A stretch of 64,000 bases of DNA from Woeseiaceae bacterium (GCA_028289545.1 JANQPG010000107.1:62001-126000); one strand, 5' to 3'; counted from the first letter of the stretch, positions 27,530 to 42,149 are shown. Notes: generated from the letters alone by a model not told the origin. Translations and numbers: made by a program.

Positions 27530-28672
27530 ATGCGCATCGGCATCATTGCCGGCGAAGCCTCGGGCGACCTGCTTGGCGCAGGGCTGATTCGGCAGATTCG
27601 CTTGAGGGTCCCGCAAGCTCACTGTGAGGGTGTTGCCGGCCCGGCAATGATTGCGGCGGGCTGTGAAGCGCTTGCGGACGCCGAGGAACTCGCCGTCATG
27701 GGGCTGATCGAGCCCCTGAAGGAGATCCCGCGATTGCTGCGCCTTCGCGGCCGGCTGATCCGCCACTGGATAGAAAACCCACCGGACGTGTTTGTTGGGA
27801 TCGACGCACCCGATTTTAACCTGGGCCTCGAGCGGCGCCTGCGCTCGGCGGGAATACCTACCGCTCACTATGTGAGCCCCTCGGTCTGGGCCTGGCGTCA
27901 GTGGCGCATCAAGACGATTCGCCGCGCCGTCGATCGTGTGTTGTGCCTGCTGCCGTTCGAGAAGCAGTTCTATGACGAACAGGGCGTCGACGCCGTGTTT
28001 GTTGGCCATCCCAAAGCGACGGAATTGTCGCCGGACTACGACGCCGCGGCGCTCCGCGAGCGGTATTCGATCCCCGCTGCCGCGAGTGTCGTGGCGCTGT
28101 TGCCCGGCAGCCGTATGAGCGAGGTGGAGCGGCTGATACCCGAGTTCGCCGGGGCGGCAGCGCAATTGCTCGAGGATGCGCCGGAACGACGTTTTGTGCT
28201 TCCGGTTGCGACGCCGAAGCTCCGCACCGTCGTGGAGCGGACGGTGTCGGCCGCCGGCATTGCGGAGTCGGTCCGATTGCTTGACGGATGTTCGCTCGAT
28301 GCCATGCGGGTTGCGGACGTCGTGCTGGTCGCGTCGGGAACGGCCGTGCTGGAGGCCGCGTTGCTCGGCAAGCCCACGGTTGCCGCTTATCGGGTTGCGC
28401 CGCTGACAGCGCGTATCGTGCGTGCGCTCGGTCTCCTGAAAGTGCAGCACTACACGCTGCCGAATCTGCTGACCGAAGAGCCCCTGGTTCCCGAGTTCAT
28501 TCAGGAGGAGGCCACGGGTGAGAATCTCGCGCGGGCGGTTCAGAGCCTCCTCGATGATCCGGAACGCCGTGCCGGCATCCGCGACGGTTTTGCTAAACTG
28601 CGCACCAGCCTCGCGCTCGACGCCGACGAGCGGGCAGCGGCCGCCGTTCTCGAGCTTGCCAAGTCCGAATGA
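27530..28672 (+). CDS. lpxB: lipid-A-disaccharide synthase
   Basis: LpxB is a GT19 glycosyltransferase that joins UDP-diacylglucosamine with lipid X to form the lipid A disaccharide. The 380-residue product opens with IGIIAGEASGDLLGAGLI, then GIDAPDFNLGLE, HYVSPSVWAWRQWRI and LLPGSRMSEVERL, all characteristic. The C-terminal nucleotide-binding half has SGTAVLEAALLGKPTV. It lies 20 bases after lpxA, completing the lpxD-fabZ-lpxA-lpxB block. Confidence 0.96.
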   Translation: MRIGIIAGEASGDLLGAGLIRQIRLRVPQAHCEGVAGPAMIAAGCEALADAEELAVMGLIEPLKEIPRLLRLRGRLIRHWIENPPDVFVGIDAPDFNLGLERRLRSAGIPTAHYVSPSVWAWRQWRIKTIRRAVDRVLCLLPFEKQFYDEQGVDAVFVGHPKATELSPDYDAAALRERYSIPAAASVVALLPGSRMSEVERLIPEFAGAAAQLLEDAPERRFVLPVATPKLRTVVERTVSAAGIAESVRLLDGCSLDAMRVADVVLVASGTAVLEAALLGKPTVAAYRVAPLTARIVRALGLLKVQHYTLPNLLTEEPLVPEFIQEEATGENLARAVQSLLDDPERRAGIRDGFAKLRTSLALDADERAAAAVLELAKSE

Positions 28673-28705
28673 GGCTTTTCGGCAACCCACGTATTTCGAG
28701 GAGTC

Positions 28706-29332
28706 ATGCAGAAGTCATTGTCATGCACAAGCCGTCCAGGGAGTGTTGAGCGCCGCGGTGTTGCCGGTGTGGACGAAGCGGGGCGCGGGCCGTTGGCGGG
28801 CCCGGTGGTTGCGGCCGCCGTCATCCTCGACACCCACGCCGTGCCCGATGGCTTGAGGGATTCGAAGAAGCTGAGCGAGCGGCGCCGAGTCGAGCTTGCC
28901 GAGGTCATTCGTCGTTCAGCGCTGGCCTGGTCCGTTGCGTGGGCCGATCGCGCCGAAATCGATTCGCTGAACATACTGTCGGCCACGTTCCTGTCGATGC
29001 GTCGGGCCATCCTCGGCCTGAATCGCTCGCCGACTCACGTGATGGTCGACGGCAACCGACTGCCGAACCTCGAGTTCTTCGGCCGACAGATCGACGGCAC
29101 GGCAATCGTTGGCGGTGACGACCAGGTGCCCGCCATCAGCGCCGCATCGATACTTGCGAAGACAACCCGCGACGACATCATGCGCGGCTACGATCGCCTG
29201 TATCCCGACTATGCGTTTGGTCAGCACAAGGGTTACGGCACGCGCCTGCACCGGGAGCGGCTGCAGGCGCACGGTCCGTGCAATGAACATCGGCTGAGCT
29301 TTGCACCGGTAAGACAGGCGCTCAGTCAATGA
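28706..29332 (+). CDS. rnhB: ribonuclease HII
   Basis: RNase HII nicks DNA at embedded ribonucleotides and RNA-DNA junctions. The 208-residue protein has the active-site stretch [19 protein letters not shown] (Asp-Glu), then [11 protein letters not shown], and the third and fourth acidic positions around MVDGN and AKTTRDDIM. Start ATG 28706 has GAGGAG six bases upstream; the first 15 residues are variable. It overlaps dnaE by four bases. Confidence 0.95.
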   Translation: MQKSLSCTSRPGSVERRGVAGVDEAGRGPLAGPVVAAAVILDTHAVPDGLRDSKKLSERRRVELAEVIRRSALAWSVAWADRAEIDSLNILSATFLSMRRAILGLNRSPTHVMVDGNRLPNLEFFGRQIDGTAIVGGDDQVPAISAASILAKTTRDDIMRGYDRLYPDYAFGQHKGYGTRLHRERLQAHGPCNEHRLSFAPVRQALSQ

Positions 29333-32300
29333 GTGCCTCGCGCTTTGTGCACCTGAGTGTGCACACGGAATATTCGCTCGTCGACTCGACCGTGCGAATA
29401 CCGGCGTTGATGCAGGCGCTTAGGGCGGACGGCATGCCTGCCGTCGCGTTGACCGACCAGAACAACCTGTTTGCGATGGTCAAGTTCTACACCAAAGCCA
29501 TAGCCGGCGGCATCAAACCCCTCATCGGCGCGGACCTGAGGCTGGTCAACGAAGAGGACGCCAACCGGCCGCATCGCTTGCTGTTGTACTGCCAGAACAA
29601 CGTGGGCTACCGGCGGCTTTCCGAACTGCTGACCCGTGCCTACATCGAAGGCCAGGTCCGCGGCGAGCCGCTCGCCCGTCGCGAGTGGCTCACGACGGAG
29701 AGCGTCGAGGGTCTCCTGGCGCTGTCGGGTGGTCTCGGCGGTGACGTCGGGCAGGCACTCGCCTCGGGACAGACAGACCTTGCGCGCGAGCGGCTGGATC
29801 ACTGGCGTCGTTTGTTTCCCGAACGTTTCTACCTCGAGCTGACCCGCACCGGCAGGCCGCAGGAAGAAGACTGCGTACAGGAATCGCTCAGGCTGGCGAG
29901 CGAGACGGGCACGCCGGTGGTCGCCAGCAACGACGTGCGTTTCATCCGCAAAGAGGATTTCAACGCCCACGAGGCCCGCGTGTGTATTCATGAGGGGCGG
30001 GGGCTCGCTGATCCGGACCGGCCGCGCGCTTACAGCGCCGAGCAGTATCTGAAAAGCAGTGAGGAAATGTGTTCGCTGTTCGCCGACGTTCCGGAGGCCA
30101 TCGAAAACTCGCTGGAGATTGCAAAACGCCTGAATCTGGATCTTGAACTCGGCAAGAGCGTGCTGCCTGCATTCCCGGTCCCCGAGGGACAGGACGAGGC
30201 CGAGTTCCTGACGCGCACAGCCGAGGCGGGCCTCGAGGAGCGCCTGGAGCCGATCCTGGCCGGGCGCGACGACGACGTTCAAGGCGTGAAGTCGGTTTAT
30301 GTGGACCGGCTTGCCACCGAACTCGACGTCATCAAGGGAATGGGTTTTCCGGGGTACTTCCTGATCGTCGCCGACTTTATTCGCTGGGCTCGCGATAACG
30401 GCGTGCCGGTCGGGCCGGGCCGCGGCTCCGGCGCCGGGTCGCTGGTGGCATGGGTACTCGGCATCACGGACCTCGACCCGATCGAGCACGATTTGCTGTT
30501 CGAGCGTTTTCTGAATCCCGAGCGCGTATCGATGCCGGACTTCGATGTGGACTTCTGCATGGAAGGCCGCGACCGTGTCATCGACTACGTTGCGGAACGC
30601 TACGGACGCGAGCGGGTTGCGCAGATTATTACCTTCGGCACGATGGCGGCCAAGGCCGTCATACGCGACAGCGGCCGGGTACTTGGACAGCCTTACGGCT
30701 TTGTGGACCGCATTGCGAAGCAGGTGCCTTTCGAAATTGGCATGACGCTCGACAAAGCGCTCGATCAGTCCGACGAGCTGAGCGAAATGTATCGCAGCGA
30801 CGAGGAGGTTGCGGCGATCATCGACCTGGCTCGCTCGCTCGAAGGCCTGGTGCGCAATGCCGGCAAACACGCGGGCGGCGTCGTCATCGCACCCGACCAG
30901 CTGACCGACTTTACGCCGCTCTACTGCGAGGAGGGCGGTGTCAACGTCGTAACCCAACTCGACAAGGACGACGTCGAGGCCGCGGGGCTGGTCAAGTTCG
31001 ACTTCCTTGGCTTGAAGACGCTGACGATCATCGATTGGTCGGAGCGCATCATCAACCAGCAGGACGACCGCGATAGTCGCGAGCGTTTTGACGTCGGCCG
31101 GATACCGCCGCGCGATCCCGCCACGTTCCGGCTGCTGCAGAGCACCAAGACCGCGGCCGTGTTCCAGCTCGAATCGAGCGGTATGCGCGACCTCATCGGC
31201 CGCCTCAAACCCGACCAGTTCGACGACCTCGTCGCGCTGGTTGCTCTGTTTCGGCCCGGCCCCCTGCAATCGGGAATGGTCGACGACTTCATCGAGCGCA
31301 AACACTCGCCGGATGCCGGCGACATCGACTATTTGCACCCGGACCTGAAGCCCGTGCTGGAGGCCACCTACGGCGTCATTCTGTACCAGGAACAGGTCAT
31401 GCAGATTGCCCAGGTACTGGCCGGCTACACGCTGGGCGGCGCCGACCTCCTGAGGCGCGCGATGGGCAAGAAGAAGCCCGAGGAGATGGCGAAGCAGCGC
31501 GAAATCTTCGTCAGCGGTGCCGTCGCTCGCGGCGTGAACGAAGCCAACGCAACGCGGATCTTCGATCTCATGGAGAAGTTTGCGGGTTACGGCTTCAATA
31601 AGTCGCATTCGGCGGCGTACGCTGTGCTGTCCTATCAGACCGCGTACCTGAAAGCCCACTATCCGGCCGCGTTCATGGCGGCGGTCATGAGCGCCGACCT
31701 CGACCATACCGACCGCCTCGTGACGCTCAAGGACGACTGTCGCCAGCTCTGTCTCAAGCTGGTACCGCCCGACGTCAATCGATCGGCCTATCATTTCAGC
31801 GTGGCAGACGAAAAGACGATTCTCTACGGACTCGGTGCGATCAAGGGTGTTGGCCGGGCGGCCGTGGAGGCGCTTATCGAGGAACGTGAGCGCGGCGGTC
31901 CGTACGCCGATCTCGCCGAGTTTTGCCGCCGCGTCGATGCCGACAAGCTGAATCGGCGAACCCTGGAGGCGATGATCAAGTCGGGTGCGTTCGACGGTTT
32001 TGACGATACCCGCCGCGGGCTGATGCAGCAGGTCGGATCGGCGCTCAAAGGGGCCGAGCAGGCCGCCCGTGCCGCCGCCGCAGGGCAAAACGACATGTTT
32101 GGTCTCGAAACGCCGCCTCCGGCGATCGTCGAGGAAACGCGCGCCCCCGAGATGAGCGAATGGCCCAAGCTCGTGCTACTGCGTAATGAAAAAGAGGCGC
32201 TGGGCCTGTACCTGACCGGCCATCCTTTCGACGAAGTGCGGCATGACGCCGGTTTTTTTGTCGATCGCAAGCTTGGCGACTTTGCCAAGGAGCCGGCGCC

Positions 32301-32853
32301 AAAAACGGCAAGCGGCGAGCGTGACTATTCGAGGGGGCGCCGTGAAGCCACCGTCGCCGGCTTGATCGTGGAATTCAAGAAACGCGGCAATCGGGTCAGC
32401 GTCGTCATCGACGACGACACCGGGCGCATGGAGATTGCGCTGTTTTCCGAGGCGTACGAGGAGTTTCGCGACCTGCTGGTCAAAGAGGAAATTGTGGTTG
32501 TTAGCGGCGGTCTTCGGTACGACGATTTCATCGGCGGCTGGACGCTGAACGCGAGGTCGGTGGAGCCCATCGACCGGGTAATCGAGGCTCAGGCCCGTCA
32601 CATGCTGCTTCGCCTGTCGCCGAACGGGCAGGGTACCGCGCTGTTGACCGAGCTGCAGCGGCTGCTCAAACCGTACCGCAACGGCAGCTGCGACGTAGCC
32701 GTTCAGTATTGCGGCAGCGACGCCTCGGCGCGCCTGGCTCTCGGGGCCGAGTGGAGCGTCCGCCCGAGCCGCGAACTCAGGGACAAGCTCGACGAACTCC
32801 TGGGGCACGGTAACGTCAAGCTGCAGTACGCACGTGGGCGGGAAATCATGTAA
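29329..32853 (+). CDS. dnaE: DNA polymerase III subunit alpha
   Basis: This is the replicative polymerase catalytic subunit, 1174 residues (E. coli 1160). The N-terminal PHP domain begins [17 protein letters not shown]. The palm has catalytic aspartates in MPDFDVDFC (about residues 404-408) and [16 protein letters not shown] upstream. The tandem helix-hairpin-helix region lies near [16 protein letters not shown], followed by an OB fold ([25 protein letters not shown]) and a C-terminal tau-binding region. The start ATG overlaps the rnhB stop. A very long reverse-strand frame opposite it is a composition artefact. Confidence 0.97.
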   Translation: MSASRFVHLSVHTEYSLVDSTVRIPALMQALRADGMPAVALTDQNNLFAMVKFYTKAIAGGIKPLIGADLRLVNEEDANRPHRLLLYCQNNVGYRRLSELLTRAYIEGQVRGEPLARREWLTTESVEGLLALSGGLGGDVGQALASGQTDLARERLDHWRRLFPERFYLELTRTGRPQEEDCVQESLRLASETGTPVVASNDVRFIRKEDFNAHEARVCIHEGRGLADPDRPRAYSAEQYLKSSEEMCSLFADVPEAIENSLEIAKRLNLDLELGKSVLPAFPVPEGQDEAEFLTRTAEAGLEERLEPILAGRDDDVQGVKSVYVDRLATELDVIKGMGFPGYFLIVADFIRWARDNGVPVGPGRGSGAGSLVAWVLGITDLDPIEHDLLFERFLNPERVSMPDFDVDFCMEGRDRVIDYVAERYGRERVAQIITFGTMAAKAVIRDSGRVLGQPYGFVDRIAKQVPFEIGMTLDKALDQSDELSEMYRSDEEVAAIIDLARSLEGLVRNAGKHAGGVVIAPDQLTDFTPLYCEEGGVNVVTQLDKDDVEAAGLVKFDFLGLKTLTIIDWSERIINQQDDRDSRERFDVGRIPPRDPATFRLLQSTKTAAVFQLESSGMRDLIGRLKPDQFDDLVALVALFRPGPLQSGMVDDFIERKHSPDAGDIDYLHPDLKPVLEATYGVILYQEQVMQIAQVLAGYTLGGADLLRRAMGKKKPEEMAKQREIFVSGAVARGVNEANATRIFDLMEKFAGYGFNKSHSAAYAVLSYQTAYLKAHYPAAFMAAVMSADLDHTDRLVTLKDDCRQLCLKLVPPDVNRSAYHFSVADEKTILYGLGAIKGVGRAAVEALIEERERGGPYADLAEFCRRVDADKLNRRTLEAMIKSGAFDGFDDTRRGLMQQVGSALKGAEQAARAAAAGQNDMFGLETPPPAIVEETRAPEMSEWPKLVLLRNEKEALGLYLTGHPFDEVRHDAGFFVDRKLGDFAKEPAPKTASGERDYSRGRREATVAGLIVEFKKRGNRVSVVIDDDTGRMEIALFSEAYEEFRDLLVKEEIVVVSGGLRYDDFIGGWTLNARSVEPIDRVIEAQARHMLLRLSPNGQGTALLTELQRLLKPYRNGSCDVAVQYCGSDASARLALGAEWSVRPSRELRDKLDELLGHGNVKLQYARGREIM

Positions 32854-32934
32854 TGTCCCCGCTTTATGCGCCTTGGCAAGACGACCATCAGTGGCTCTGA
32901 AATCATGCGAATTAACGACTCAGGACACTAGCCT

Positions 32935-33894
32935 ATGGACCTCAAGTTTCTCGACTTCGAACAGCCGATTGCGGAACTCGAAGCAAAAATCGATGAGCTG
33001 CGGTACGTCGGAGACGATTCCGAGATCAACATCAACGAAGAGGTGGCCCGGCTCAAGAGCAAGAGCGAGTCGCTGACCCGGAGCATTTTTTCCAAGCTGA
33101 CGGCGTGGCAGATTGCGCAGGTTGCGCGCCACCCGATGCGTCCCTATACCGCTGACTACGTGAAGGCGCTCGCCGCCGATTTCCAGGAGCTCCACGGCGA
33201 TCGGATGTATGCCGACGATCCGGCGCTGATCGGGGGGATCGGTCGCATCGACGGCCGCGCCGTCATGCTCATTGGACATCAGAAAGGCCGCGATACCAAA
33301 GAACGCGTGCGCAGGAATTACGGCATGCCCAAGCCGGAGGGTTATCGCAAGGCGCAGCGGCTCATGCGGCTCGCCGAAAAATTTGCGTTGCCCATCGTTA
33401 CGCTGATCGATACGCCGGGCGCGTATCCCGGCGTGGGCGCTGAGGAACGCGGCCAGAGCGAGGCCATTGCGCAGAGTCTCTACCAGATGTCGCAGTTGAA
33501 AACGCCGATTCTAAGTATCGTTATCGGCGAGGGCGGTTCCGGCGGTGCATTGGCGGTAGGCGTGAGCGATCGGCTGCTGATGCTGCAGTACGGCATCTAC
33601 TCGGTGATCTCTCCGGAAGGATGCGCCTCGATACTCTGGAAAAGTGCGGACAAGGCGGAAGAGGCCGCGGAGGCCATGCGGATTACGGCCGAGCATCTCG
33701 AAGGTTTCGGACTCGTCGACGAAGTACTGGAAGAGCCGCTTGGCGGGGCGCACCGTAATCCAGCAGCCATGGCGGAGCTCATGCAAAACGCCATTGGCCG
33801 GCATCTCGACGCGCTGTCGAATCTGCCCATCGAGCAACTGCTCGAGGAACGACAACGCAGGCTGGACGCCTTCGGCGCCTTTCGAGAGGTCTGA
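32935..33894 (+). CDS. accA: acetyl-CoA carboxylase carboxyltransferase subunit alpha
   Basis: AccA with AccD transfers carboxyl from carboxybiotin to acetyl-CoA, the first committed step of fatty acid synthesis. The 319-residue protein matches E. coli length. Recognisable segments are [64 protein letters not shown] and [10 protein letters not shown] (oxyanion-hole glycines), and [15 protein letters not shown]. It shares one base with tilS at the stop. Confidence 0.97.
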   Translation: MDLKFLDFEQPIAELEAKIDELRYVGDDSEININEEVARLKSKSESLTRSIFSKLTAWQIAQVARHPMRPYTADYVKALAADFQELHGDRMYADDPALIGGIGRIDGRAVMLIGHQKGRDTKERVRRNYGMPKPEGYRKAQRLMRLAEKFALPIVTLIDTPGAYPGVGAEERGQSEAIAQSLYQMSQLKTPILSIVIGEGGSGGALAVGVSDRLLMLQYGIYSVISPEGCASILWKSADKAEEAAEAMRITAEHLEGFGLVDEVLEEPLGGAHRNPAAMAELMQNAIGRHLDALSNLPIEQLLEERQRRLDAFGAFREV

Positions 33895-35195
33895 TGCCGC
33901 CTGCAGGCGCCAGCGTCGAGCGCCTTGTCGAGCGGCTTGAGGAACTGGCTCTCGAGCTGGGCAAGCCCGGCTGCTGTCACCTGGCCTTCAGCGGCGGGCT
34001 CGATTCGACGCTGCTCTTGAATCTGCTGACCGAAGCGTGGCCCGGTCGCCTGCTCGCCGTTCACGTCGACCACGGTCTGCACCCTTCGTCGCGGCACTGG
34101 GCGGACCGCTGCGAAGCCGAAGCCGGGCGGCTCGGCGTCGAGTTCCGGCGTATCGAAGTGGCTGTCGATCGCGACTCCGGTATCGGCGTCGAGGCGGCGG
34201 CGCGGAAAGCACGTTATGCGGCAATGGCCGAGTTGCTACGGCCCGGGGACTGGTTGCTGACGGCACATCATCTGGACGACCAGCTTGAAACGCTGCTGTT
34301 GAATCTGCTGCGCGGCAGCGGTCCGGACGGCCTCGCGGCGATGCCCGAGTATCGTCGCTTCGCCAACGGCTGGCTGGTGCGTCCGCTACTCGGGCAGTCT
34401 CGCGCGGTACTCGAGGATGAAGCCCGGCGCCGGAACCTCACGTGGATCGACGATCCCGGGAATTTTGTTCAGCATTTCGATCGCAACTACCTGCGCAGCC
34501 AGGTGGTTCCCGTGCTGCGTGAGCGCTGGCCGGATCTCGACGCCCGTCTCGGCGTGACGGTCGAGCGGGCGAGCGAAGCCAGCGAACTCTTGCGGGACCT
34601 CGCCGCCATTGACCTGCGCGGGCTGGGTGAGCCTCAGACCCTGGACCTGGGCGGGCTCAAGGCGCTCTCGCCGGCACGGCGGCGCAACGTGATCCGCCAC
34701 GCGCTCCGGGAGCTGCAACTGCCACTGCCGCCGGGTCGCATGCTCAGCTCGCTCGCCGCTGCGGTGGTCGATGCCGCCGACGACCGCGCGCCGCACGTCG
34801 CCTGGGCCGGCGCCGAAGCGCGGCGGTATCGCGGGCGACTGTATCTGATGCGGCCGCTTGAGCCCGAGCCCTCGGGCACCATCGCCGTGCGCGAGAGCCG
34901 CGTTGTGCTGCCGACGGGCCTGGGTGAACTGACTATCGTCGGCGGTTCCGCCGATTCGCTCAGCGTTGCGTGGCGCAAGGGCGGCGAGCGTCTGCGGCTC
35001 TACCCGGGCGGGCCCGCGCGCAAACTCAAGACACTGTTGCAGGAGCGCGGCATCGTGCCATGGATGCGTAACCGGTTACCGCTCATCTATCGGCAGGGCG
35101 AACTGGTTGCCGCGGCGGACTGCCTGGTTGCGCGCGAGGCCGGCGGCAAGCCCGTGGTCGACGTCAACTGGACCGGGCATCCGCCGCTGCACTGA
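33894..35195 (+). CDS. tilS: tRNA(Ile)-lysidine synthase
   Basis: TilS converts C34 to lysidine in the CAU-anticodon isoleucine tRNA so that it reads AUA. The 433-residue protein has the PP-loop ATP motif SGGLDST (residues 33-39), HVDHGLHPSSRHWAD and TAHHLDDQLETLLLNLLRGSG, then the mid-domain and the C-terminal TilS domain with WRKGGERLRLYPGG. The accA-tilS order is standard. About 170 bases of non-coding sequence follow before pyrG. Confidence 0.95.
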   Translation: MPPAGASVERLVERLEELALELGKPGCCHLAFSGGLDSTLLLNLLTEAWPGRLLAVHVDHGLHPSSRHWADRCEAEAGRLGVEFRRIEVAVDRDSGIGVEAAARKARYAAMAELLRPGDWLLTAHHLDDQLETLLLNLLRGSGPDGLAAMPEYRRFANGWLVRPLLGQSRAVLEDEARRRNLTWIDDPGNFVQHFDRNYLRSQVVPVLRERWPDLDARLGVTVERASEASELLRDLAAIDLRGLGEPQTLDLGGLKALSPARRRNVIRHALRELQLPLPPGRMLSSLAAAVVDAADDRAPHVAWAGAEARRYRGRLYLMRPLEPEPSGTIAVRESRVVLPTGLGELTIVGGSADSLSVAWRKGGERLRLYPGGPARKLKTLLQERGIVPWMRNRLPLIYRQGELVAAADCLVAREAGGKPVVDVNWTGHPPLH

Positions 35196-37028
<1,833 letters not shown>

Positions 37029-37071
37029 GGTCCGCGGGCTTCTTTCCAGGGAACTGCAATAGGGTAATACG

Positions 37072-37905
37072 ATGCAGCTCGATCGTTACGAGGTAGGCAA
37101 CGACAAGCCTTTCTTCCTGATTGCCGGCACCTGCGTGATTGAAAGTGAGGCAATGGCTATCGACACGGCGGGCACGCTCAAGTCCGTGTGCGACGAACTC
37201 GGCATTCCGCTGATCTACAAGTCATCGTTCGACAAGGCGAACCGCAGCTCTCAGAACAGCTTTCGCGGCCCGGGAATGGAAGAGGGGCTGCGGATACTGG
37301 GAGAAGTGCGGCGGCAACTGGGCCTGCCCGTGCTGACCGACGTGCACGAGGACACGCCGATGAGCGAGGTGGCCGAGGTTGCCGACGTTCTGCAGACCCC
37401 GGCGTTCTTGTGTCGTCAGACCAACTTCATCTTGCGTGTCGCCGCGGCCGGCAGGCCGGTAAACGTCAAGAAAGGCCAGTTCCTGTCGCCGTGGGAAATG
37501 CAGAATGTCGTCGACAAGGCGCGGTCAACCGGCAACGAGCAGATCATGGTGTGCGAGCGTGGCTTCAGCTTCGGTTACAACAACCTCGTTTCCGACATGC
37601 GCAGTCTCGCCGTGATGCGCGCCACGGGTTGCCCCGTGGTTTTTGACGCAACACATTCCGTGCAGCTGCCGGGCGGTAAAGGCTCGGCGTCGGGAGGGCA
37701 GCGGGAATTCATACCGGTGCTCGCGCGGGCGGCTACCGCCGCCGGTGTGGCCGGGCTGTTCATGGAAACGCACCCCGAACCCGAAAAGGCCCTGAGCGAC
37801 GGACCCAATGCGATGCCGCTGGCGCGGATCGCCGATCTGCTCGGGACCCTCAAGCAGATCGACGCCGCGGTAAAAGCGGGAACCTGGCTCGAGGACGAGC
37901 TATAG
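37072..37905 (+). CDS. kdsA: 3-deoxy-8-phosphooctulonate synthase
   Basis: KdsA condenses phosphoenolpyruvate with arabinose 5-phosphate to make KDO 8-phosphate for the LPS inner core. The 277-residue TIM-barrel protein shows [62 protein letters not shown] and [11 protein letters not shown]. The usual IAGPCVIES appears here as IAGTCVIES, a Pro-to-Thr change near the active site that is unlikely to abolish activity. Flanked by pyrG and eno as in many gammaproteobacteria. Confidence 0.95.
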   Translation: MQLDRYEVGNDKPFFLIAGTCVIESEAMAIDTAGTLKSVCDELGIPLIYKSSFDKANRSSQNSFRGPGMEEGLRILGEVRRQLGLPVLTDVHEDTPMSEVAEVADVLQTPAFLCRQTNFILRVAAAGRPVNVKKGQFLSPWEMQNVVDKARSTGNEQIMVCERGFSFGYNNLVSDMRSLAVMRATGCPVVFDATHSVQLPGGKGSASGGQREFIPVLARAATAAGVAGLFMETHPEPEKALSDGPNAMPLARIADLLGTLKQIDAAVKAGTWLEDEL

Positions 37906-39261
<1,356 letters not shown>

Positions 39262-39308
39262 GCTGTTGCAGCGGAGCGCCAGGATAAAAGCGTGAGGGGA
39301 CGGGTACG

Positions 39309-39596
39309 GTGAATCTTCGATGGCTGACAGCGGGGTTGCTGCTGCTGGCTCTGCTATTGCAGGGTGAGCTGTGGTTCTCCGACGACGGCTATCGCAAGAC
39401 GCTCGACTTGCGCGACACCGTTGCCGAACAGCGCAGCATGAACGCCGGACTCAAGGCACGCAACGCGGCGCTCGACGCTGAGGTGATCAACCTCAAGGAG
39501 GGCGTCGAAGCGGCCGAGGAGCGCGCTCGCAACGATCTTGGCCTGATCGGCGAAAACGAAACCTTCTATCAGGTCGTCGACGCCGGTCCGTACTGA
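39309..39596 (+). CDS. ftsB: cell division protein FtsB
   Basis: FtsB joins FtsL and FtsQ in the divisome and helps activate septal peptidoglycan synthesis. The 95-residue bitopic protein starts at GTG, has one membrane helix (residues 5-21, WLTAGLLLLALLLQGEL) and a short coiled coil (about 30-75) ending in the RNDLGLIGENETFYQ motif typical of FtsB. It follows eno as usual. In most relatives ispD comes next, but truD follows here after five bases. Confidence 0.93.
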   Translation: MNLRWLTAGLLLLALLLQGELWFSDDGYRKTLDLRDTVAEQRSMNAGLKARNAALDAEVINLKEGVEAAEERARNDLGLIGENETFYQVVDAGPY

Positions 39597-39601
39597 CGGC
39601 A

Positions 39602-40645
39602 ATGCCCGCAACCGAGGCGCGCGCGCACGGCGAAGCGCTGTTTTCCGCTTGCATTCGTTCGCGCCCCGAAGACTTTCGGGTCACCGAGCAGCTGGGTTTC
39701 GAGCCGGACGGCAACGGCGAACACGATCTCCTGCTTCTGGAAAAGACCTCGACCAATACGGAATGGCTGGCACGGCAGCTTGCGCGCTTTGCGGGGGTGA
39801 GCGCCCGGGACGTCGGCTACTGCGGTCTCAAGGACCGCCACGCAATCTGCCGGCAGTGGTTCAGCGTGTATACGCGCGGCGCGCGCCCGGACTGGTCCGG
39901 ACTGGCTCTGGAGGGCGTGCGCCTGATTCAGGCTAGCCGGCATCGGCGCAAGTTGCGTCGCGGCTCTCATCGCGGAAACCACTTTCGGATCCGACTGGCC
40001 CGGCTGTCGTCCGTGCCGTCCACGGCTGAACTCACGGCCAGAATCGACGCCATTGCCGCGCGCGGCGTGCCGAACTACTTTGGGCCGCAGCGGTTCGGGC
40101 GAAACGGCGAAAACCTCGAACTCGCGGCGGCGCTGTTTGCTGGCGCAAAACTCCGGCGAGACAAGCGCGGCTTCGCAATTTCCGCCGCACGTGCGCGGAT
40201 CTTCAACGCCATCCTGAGCCATCGGGTTGGGACCGGGACCTGGGAGCGGATACTGCCCGGAGAACTCGCAAATCTCGACGGTTCCGGCAGCGTCTTCGAG
40301 GTGCAGGCGATCGACGACGAGATCGAGCGGCGCGTGCGGGCGTTCGATATCCATCCCACGGGGCCGCTGTGGGGCACATCCGGGTCGAGCGAGACATCGG
40401 CGGAGGTGGCCGCCATAGAGGCCGCCGTAGCGTCAGAGTTCGGGGTGCTGACCGAGGGTCTGTGCGCGGCTGGAGTGTCGGCAGCGGTCCGGCCGTTGCG
40501 AGTGCGGCCTTCCGCCCTGGGGTTGCGGCGCGACAAAAGCTCCGTCGAACTGACGTTCTGGCTGCCTAAAGGTTCGTTTGCGACGGCACTTCTGGCCGAG
40601 TTCGCCGACGCGGAAGACGCCGCTGCTGCCCGCCAAGGTCGCTGA
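39602..40645 (+). CDS. truD: tRNA pseudouridine(13) synthase TruD
   Basis: TruD isomerises U13 in tRNA-Glu. The 347-residue protein carries the catalytic-Asp motif YCGLKDRHAICRQWFSV near residue 80 and the second family block NYFGPQRFGRNG. The TRUD insertion domain lies between. In E. coli the order is ftsB-ispD-ispF-truD-surE; here ispD and ispF are missing and truD abuts ftsB. The 3' end faces the Smr gene. Confidence 0.94.
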   Translation: MPATEARAHGEALFSACIRSRPEDFRVTEQLGFEPDGNGEHDLLLLEKTSTNTEWLARQLARFAGVSARDVGYCGLKDRHAICRQWFSVYTRGARPDWSGLALEGVRLIQASRHRRKLRRGSHRGNHFRIRLARLSSVPSTAELTARIDAIAARGVPNYFGPQRFGRNGENLELAAALFAGAKLRRDKRGFAISAARARIFNAILSHRVGTGTWERILPGELANLDGSGSVFEVQAIDDEIERRVRAFDIHPTGPLWGTSGSSETSAEVAAIEAAVASEFGVLTEGLCAAGVSAAVRPLRVRPSALGLRRDKSSVELTFWLPKGSFATALLAEFADAEDAAAARQGR

Positions 40646-40673
40646 TCCCGTGCCGCAGGGCTCCCGATACGGG

Positions 40674-41201
40674 TCAGCGGCGCTCCAGCAGCACGTAAAC
40701 GGCGCCGGTGCCGCCGTCGGTCTGACGGGCCGAGACGAACGCCAGCACCTCCTCCCAGCGTCTCAGCCAGCGATTGACCGCCTTCTTGAGCACGGGCCCA
40801 CGCTGTCCGGAACCGAGCCCTTTGCCGTGCACGATGCGAATGCAGGTATGGCCCCTCAGAATGCTCAGGTCCACAAAGTCGCGCAGCCGCGGCCGCGCCT
40901 CGGCAACGGTCATGCCGTGCAGGTCGAGCTCACCCTGCACGGCAAAACGTCCGCGAGCAAGCTTGCGCAGCGTACGGCGCCCGACGGCGGGGCGGGCGAA
41001 GCGCAGCGCGTCGCCGTTGTCGGCCTCCATGGCTTCGATATCGGCATCGAGGCTTTCCCTGAGCGCGCGGGCTTCGTCCTCGCGCGTGAAGCGGGCACGC
41101 GGCTTAGGGCGGGGGCGTTCCAGCGGTGCTCGCGCTTCCACGTCCAGCGGAGTGGCGTCGCCGAGTTGCTTGCGGAACAGTTCGATGTCGTCGTCAGTCA
41201 T
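40674..41201 (-). CDS. Smr-domain protein (SmrA/YdaL type)
   Basis: The 175-residue product ends in an Smr domain (about residues 90-175) with LDLHGMTVAEARPRL and RIVHGKGLGSG, the two motifs of this small MutS-related nuclease fold. The first 85 residues are charged and probably disordered. Proteins of this type cut DNA or RNA in vitro; ribosome-collision roles are known for other Smr proteins. The cellular job of this one is not evident. It sits inverted between truD and surE and diverges from surE. Confidence 0.88.
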   Translation of the reverse strand: MTDDDIELFRKQLGDATPLDVEARAPLERPRPKPRARFTREDEARALRESLDADIEAMEADNGDALRFARPAVGRRTLRKLARGRFAVQGELDLHGMTVAEARPRLRDFVDLSILRGHTCIRIVHGKGLGSGQRGPVLKKAVNRWLRRWEEVLAFVSARQTDGGTGAVYVLLERR

Positions 41202-41371
41202 GGCGGGCTGGGCCTCACGGCCGGCGGCTTCCGGCGCGGTTGCCCACTATCGTCGGGCCGCTGCTTATTAATGGCTTGAACATTCAGTATAGTGAGCGGT
41301 TTCCGGGCCGCCAATCTCGGGAGCCCTCAGGGAAAACATTCGTTACAAAACACAAGTTCCCCCAAAGAATA
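41202..41371. promoter_or_regulatory. divergent smr/surE intergenic region
   Basis: This 170-base gap separates divergent genes and should hold promoters in both directions. On the plus strand a good -10 hexamer TATAGT lies at 41288-41293, with only a poor -35 (TTATTA at 41267, 15 bases away). No gene or strong hairpin was seen. Confidence 0.35.
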
Positions 41372-42118
41372 ATGAAAATCCTCGTAAGCAACGACGACGG
41401 GTATCTCGCAACCGGCATCCGGGTGCTCACGGAGGCGCTGGAGGCCGTCGCGGACGTCATCGTCGTTGCGCCGGACCGTAACCGGTCGGCTGCCAGCAAT
41501 TCCCTGACGGTGCAGATGCCTTTACGCGTCACCGAATACGCGCCCGCGCGTTTTCGCGTCGACGGTACGCCTTCCGATTGTGTTCACCTGGCGCTCAGCG
41601 GCTTTCTGGACGTTGAGCCGGACCTTGTGGTTTCGGGCATCAATCACGGCGCCAACCTCGGCGACGACGTCATTTACTCGGGTACGGTTGCCGCCGCCAC
41701 CGAAGGGCGTTTCCTGGGGCTGCCGGCGATTGCCGTCTCGCTGGCCGGTGAGGGCAAGCTCACGCATTTTGAGACCGCCGCGCGCGTCGTGACCGATCTG
41801 ATCGGCAGACTCGAGAACGAGCCCCTGCCTAAAGACCTGACGCTCAACGTCAACGTCCCCGACATTCCGTTCGAGGCGCTGCAGGGGGTCCGCTCCGCGC
41901 GGCTCGGTTTTAGACATAAGTCGGAACCCATCATTCGCGAGACCGACCCGTTCGGTCGGCCGATATACTGGGTCGGTCCAGCCGGTCGCGGTCAGGACGC
42001 CGGCCCCGGCACCGATTTTCACGCGATCGCGTCGAACGCGGCGGCAATTACGCCGCTCAAGGTCGACCTGACCCGCCACGAAGCCGTCCCCGATCTTGCG
42101 GCCTGGCTGGAGCGTTAG
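41372..42118 (+). CDS. surE: 5'/3'-nucleotidase SurE
   Basis: SurE is a metal-dependent nucleoside monophosphate and exopolyphosphate phosphatase linked to stationary-phase survival. ATG 41372 gives 248 residues beginning [16 protein letters not shown] with the metal-binding SNDD; the frame extends 82 codons upstream, but that part is intergenic and antisense to the Smr gene. Other motifs: [44 protein letters not shown]. It overlaps no gene; pcm follows 31 bases on. Confidence 0.95.
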   Translation: MKILVSNDDGYLATGIRVLTEALEAVADVIVVAPDRNRSAASNSLTVQMPLRVTEYAPARFRVDGTPSDCVHLALSGFLDVEPDLVVSGINHGANLGDDVIYSGTVAAATEGRFLGLPAIAVSLAGEGKLTHFETAARVVTDLIGRLENEPLPKDLTLNVNVPDIPFEALQGVRSARLGFRHKSEPIIRETDPFGRPIYWVGPAGRGQDAGPGTDFHAIASNAAAITPLKVDLTRHEAVPDLAAWLER

Positions 42119-42149
42119 TCGCCGTGCGCGGGTACAGGGTGATGACCCC

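Noticed and set aside
29326-32088. 920-codon open frame on the minus strand opposite dnaE
   Set aside because: It lies wholly antisense to a well-supported gene, has no recognisable motif and reflects the high GC at codon third positions.
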